Assembly (NCBI GenBank): GCA_041563475.1
Contig: JBFFMY010000009.1
Coordinates: 1-64,000 of the forward strand
From: CAJXZP01 sp041563475
Lineage (GTDB): Bacteria; Bacteroidota; Bacteroidia; Flavobacteriales_G; Salibacteraceae
Reading direction: 5' to 3'
Length of the DNA: 64,000 bases
Below the pieces are notes generated by a model. That model made no database searches. It was not told the origin of the DNA and worked only from the letters and a program-made list of their open reading frames with translations. The first letter of the stretch is position 1; each line of letters begins with the position of its first letter. Below, piece after piece: positions 61,463-64,000 of the stretch. Made by a program: the position numbers and the translations under genes.

Positions 61463-62662
61463 CTAATTGATGTGGTGATGTGTACTTTCACTCAGCAACG
61501 GATGGTTTTTCACAACCAGTGGTGCTTTGGCAAGTTCTCTAAACACAACAAATAAGAATAATCCTAAATAACCTAATAACATTCCAATTTCAATAACTCC
61601 AATTTGCCCTTCTGCTTTCATCGTGCCAGGAGTAATTAAAAAATAAACATCCATCCAGTGGCCAAAGAAAATAATTACAGATACAACGGCAAGAATATTT
61701 CTATTTCTTTTAGTCGTTTTCGACATTAAAAATAACATTGGTACTAAGAAGTTTACGAATATCATTATCCAGAACGACCAAGTGTAATCGTTAATCCTTG
61801 GGATATAATACGTTACTTCCTCTGGTATATCCGCATACCATATCAACATAAATTGACTAAAGAACAAGTACGTCCATAGGAAAGAAACACCGAAAATGAA
61901 TTTACCTAAATCATGGATATGGGAAGCGTTAACTTCTTTCAAATAACCATTAGACATTAAATAATTGGTAATTAAAAATACCACAATCATTCCGCCAATC
62001 CACATCCCGGAAAATACATACCATCCATAAAGTGTAGAAAACCAGTGTGCATCAATTGACATTAACCAATCCCAAGAAGCAACTACAGAAGAATACCCAA
62101 AGAACACTAAATAAATAGCGGCTAAAACCATGTTTTTCTTATATCCTGTAACGCCAGCAGCAGCAGAGTCTTGTGCTAAAGATTTTCTTCTAAAGATATA
62201 TGTGAAGGCAATCCATACGCCCATCATTACAATAATTCTTCCCCACCAAAATGGCAAGTTCAAATAGGCTTCCTTGTGTGCTATTAAGGCATCATAATGT
62301 GGACTTGCTGGATCAGTAATTCCTTCAGCCATCCAATGGTACAGGTGATTCCATCCCATACTAGACCCAAGGAAAACGATAATTAATGTCAATGCTCCAA
62401 TAGGTAAGTACATACTTACGGCTTCAAAAACACGTAATAAAACGACTACCCAAGCAGATTGAGATGCGTTATTAATGGCAATAAAAGTAGTGCCCATCAA
62501 GGCAATACTAAAGAAGAACCATCCATTAATTAAAGCACTTGTCCAAACACGTTGCCCATGGTCTTCGCCTGTGAAAATTCCATACGCCATGGTTACGATA
62601 CCAATTAGTATCAATGCGAAAAAGATTTTCTTAGCTTTATCTGTAAAAGTAAACTGGTCCAT
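61463..62662 (-). CDS. actF: Alternative complex III subunit ActF (quinol:cytochrome c oxidoreductase)
   Basis: Polytopic membrane subunit of the ACIII quinol:cytochrome c/oxidase oxidoreductase, 399 aa with about ten membrane helices, related to the NrfD-like ActC. Characteristic stretches include GNSQSAWVVVLLRVFEA-like NNASQSAWVV and WDWLMSIDAHWFSTLYGWYVF. Order actD-actE-actF matches the conserved gene order. A hairpin separates it from coxB. Confidence 0.92.
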   Translation of the reverse strand: MDQFTFTDKAKKIFFALILIGIVTMAYGIFTGEDHGQRVWTSALINGWFFFSIALMGTTFIAINNASQSAWVVVLLRVFEAVSMYLPIGALTLIIVFLGSSMGWNHLYHWMAEGITDPASPHYDALIAHKEAYLNLPFWWGRIIVMMGVWIAFTYIFRRKSLAQDSAAAGVTGYKKNMVLAAIYLVFFGYSSVVASWDWLMSIDAHWFSTLYGWYVFSGMWIGGMIVVFLITNYLMSNGYLKEVNASHIHDLGKFIFGVSFLWTYLFFSQFMLIWYADIPEEVTYYIPRINDYTWSFWIMIFVNFLVPMLFLMSKTTKRNRNILAVVSVIIFFGHWMDVYFLITPGTMKAEGQIGVIEIGMLLGYLGLFLFVVFRELAKAPLVVKNHPLLSESTHHHIN

Positions 62663-62702
62663 CTATCTTAAGTTTCTTTTGTTATTATTTTTCAATACTG
62701 TA

Positions 62703-63392
62703 TTAATGCGCTGCCTCAACTACTACTTCTTCAGCAACTACTTCGGCTGGTGCTTCTATTACTTCTTCCTCTGAAACTACTGTTTGAGAATACAAAGCTT
62801 TTACATCGTGTCCTTGTAATTTCTGTACGTAAAACACCAATTTCCAACGATCTTCCTGGGAAATTTGAGAGGCATGAGAACCCATTAAGTTTTTTCCATA
62901 CGTAATGGAATAAAAAATCTTACCTGCAGGTAAATCCTTAATCAACCCATCGTAAGCTGGAGGTGGCGGAAATTCAGAGTTATTGATAACCCCTCCGTCA
63001 CCTTTACCTGTTTTACCATGGCAATGAGAACACATTTTTCCGTAAATTACTTTCCCCTCATTTAGTGTTTCATCACTATATGGTAAAGGGTTTTTCAAGC
63101 TAGCAGCCAGTTCATATCCTTCATTCGACTCTGGAATAGTAAAAGGCATAAAACCACGAGGAATAGATCCTTCGGCTGGTAATCTAACTTCCGCACTATC
63201 TGCCGCATATTCATCTGTTTGTTGCATATTCGGCTCCAATGCAGGTGAACGATACATGTCGGGCATGTATTCAACACCCGGTGAATTTGGGTCAGAAGTA
63301 CATGAATGTAAACTCAATCCTAATAGACCAATAAAAAAGGCCCCAGAAAGGTGCTTAACCAATTTTGAGATATTTAAATTGTTTCTTTTCAT
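62703..63392 (-). CDS. actE: Alternative complex III cytochrome c lipoprotein ActE
   Basis: Mono-haem c-type cytochrome subunit, 229 aa. Lipoprotein signal with a Cys in LSLHSCTSD (about residue 30), then the ActE start VEYMPDMYRSPALEPNM, haem motif CSHCH in GKMCSHCHGKTGKGDGGV (about 131-135) with an axial-Met candidate in GKNLMGSHASQ. The C-terminus is an Ala/Val/Glu-rich tail with no clear function. Ten bp after actD, 40 bp before actF. Confidence 0.92.
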   Translation of the reverse strand: MKRNNLNISKLVKHLSGAFFIGLLGLSLHSCTSDPNSPGVEYMPDMYRSPALEPNMQQTDEYAADSAEVRLPAEGSIPRGFMPFTIPESNEGYELAASLKNPLPYSDETLNEGKVIYGKMCSHCHGKTGKGDGGVINNSEFPPPPAYDGLIKDLPAGKIFYSITYGKNLMGSHASQISQEDRWKLVFYVQKLQGHDVKALYSQTVVSEEEVIEAPAEVVAEEVVVEAAH

Positions 63393-63401
63393 TTTCGTCT
63401 A

Positions 63402-63953
63402 TTATAAAAATTTAACGATTCTCTCTTTTTCAAAAACCTTTACCGTTCCTGACTCAGCAATCATAGTTTCGATTTGCTCTTTTGAGAATTTAGTATTTTC
63501 ATTTTCAGCAATTTCAATTGCAAAATGATCATCAGTGGTTCGTGGGTGTGGATTTCTTGCCGGAAGTCCAGGTAAAGTCATGTTACGGAAAAAATACGTA
63601 ATTGCCATACCGTGCGCTGCACACAATACCGTGAATTCAAACATAATTGGAACGAACGCAGGAACATTTTGATAGAAAGTAAAATTTGGTTTACCTCCAA
63701 TATTCAATGGCCAATCCATAATCATCATGTAATTAATGGTAAGGATTGCCAAAGCCAAACCTGTAATTCCAAAAATAAATGCCGCAATTGCAATTCTTGT
63801 CCATTTCATTCCAAGAACATCTTCTAATCCGTGAATTGGAAAAGGAGAATACGCATCACGTACATGAATACCTTTAGACTGTAAATTCTTGATGCCCGCA
63901 ATCATTACGTCATCGTCATTGTACAGTCCATATATAAATTTCTCTTTAGTCAT
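63402..63953 (-). CDS. actD: Alternative complex III subunit ActD (DUF3341)
   Basis: Small membrane subunit, 183 aa, with a soluble N-terminal part (YGLYNDDDVMIAGIKNLQSKGIHVRDAYSPFPIHGLEDVLGM, read in segments) and two membrane helices (about 55-80 and 97-120). This is the DUF3341 signature of ActD. Nine bp before actE. Confidence 0.93.
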   Translation of the reverse strand: MTKEKFIYGLYNDDDVMIAGIKNLQSKGIHVRDAYSPFPIHGLEDVLGMKWTRIAIAAFIFGITGLALAILTINYMMIMDWPLNIGGKPNFTFYQNVPAFVPIMFEFTVLCAAHGMAITYFFRNMTLPGLPARNPHPRTTDDHFAIEIAENENTKFSKEQIETMIAESGTVKVFEKERIVKFL

Positions 63954-63978
63954 TTTTCTTGCTTTTTGCTATCAAATA

Positions 63979-64000
63979 TTAATGATGCCCTGTATCTTTA
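63979..64000 (-). CDS. ActC (NrfD-like) C-terminal end, partial
   Basis: Only the last seven codons are in the window: Lys-Asp-Thr-Gly-His-His-stop, ending at TAA (63981-63979), 25 bp before actD. ActC proteins often end in a His-rich tail and always precede actD in this cluster, so the call rests mainly on gene order. Confidence 0.5.

Noticed and set aside
1..64000. CRISPR arrays, insertion sequences, prophage or integrative elements
   Set aside because: No regularly spaced repeats, transposase or integrase frames or att-like duplications were found; all large frames are core genes.

Overview
The window is 64 kb of AT-rich chromosome from a member of the Bacteroidota, most likely the order Flavobacteriales. 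Evidence: recurrent TAnnTTTG promoter boxes in place of E. coli-type -10 boxes; a type IX secretion (T9SS) lipoprotein of the SprE/PorW type; secreted proteins with T9SS type A and CHU_C-like C-termini; an ATP synthase split into atpBEFHAG and atpDC; alternative complex III feeding cytochrome oxidase; and a flavobacterial-type Nudix regulator beside pfkA. Family-level placement is not possible from sequence reading alone (Crocinitomicaceae or Cryomorphaceae-like is a guess). I saw no insertion sequence, prophage, CRISPR array, rRNA or tRNA. It reads as ordinary core chromosome with short intergenic gaps; the only gene-free stretch over 300 bp is 57920-58381.

Layout. 0-6.3 kb: dprA, gdhA, kbl, a small membrane protein, a LEA-like lipoprotein, and the Fe-S pair mrp plus a NifU C-terminal-domain protein. 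6.4-14 kb (minus strand): a 100-aa orphan, crcB, a PAP2 phosphatase, then a tightly coupled marR-HlyD-RND-TolC efflux operon. The gap between marR and a divergent Nramp-Usp fusion transporter holds a perfect 24-bp palindrome that covers the predicted marR -33 box. 16-24 kb: pabB, atpDC, an outer-membrane beta-barrel protein, asd, and PEP synthase. 24-29 kb: a large polytopic envelope protein coupled to a GT9 glycosyltransferase, and a duplicated Spy-like periplasmic protein. 29-35 kb: leuS with a lineage insertion, an OmpA-type lipoprotein, radA. 34.9-41 kb (minus): bactofilin, atpZ, a small membrane protein and atpBEFHAG. 41-49 kb: SprE/PorW-like T9SS lipoprotein, M23 peptidase plus rnhA, an HMG-CoA-lyase-like protein without the usual catalytic Cys, a MORN-like protein, lepA. 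49-52.3 kb: pfkA, a BadF-type sugar kinase and a beta-phosphoglucomutase-like HAD protein, facing a divergent Nudix-fold regulator. 52.4-58 kb: two lamin-tail-domain secreted proteins in tandem. 58.4 kb to the end (minus): actC (3' end only), actD, actE, actF, coxB, ctaD.

How the parts work together: the right end encodes most of a quinol-to-oxygen electron path (alternative complex III, cytochrome c, CuA oxidase) whose proton gradient drives the F-type ATP synthase encoded at 17-19 and 35-40 kb. The T9SS lipoprotein at 41-44 kb belongs to the machine expected to export the two lamin-tail proteins. The strongest points for follow-up are the MarR palindrome shared with the Nramp-Usp gene, the HMG-CoA-lyase-like enzyme with altered active-site residues, the Nudix-like regulator that lacks its catalytic box, and two promoters placed so close to start codons that leaderless mRNAs are predicted. 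I did not find a clearly unprecedented multi-gene system.
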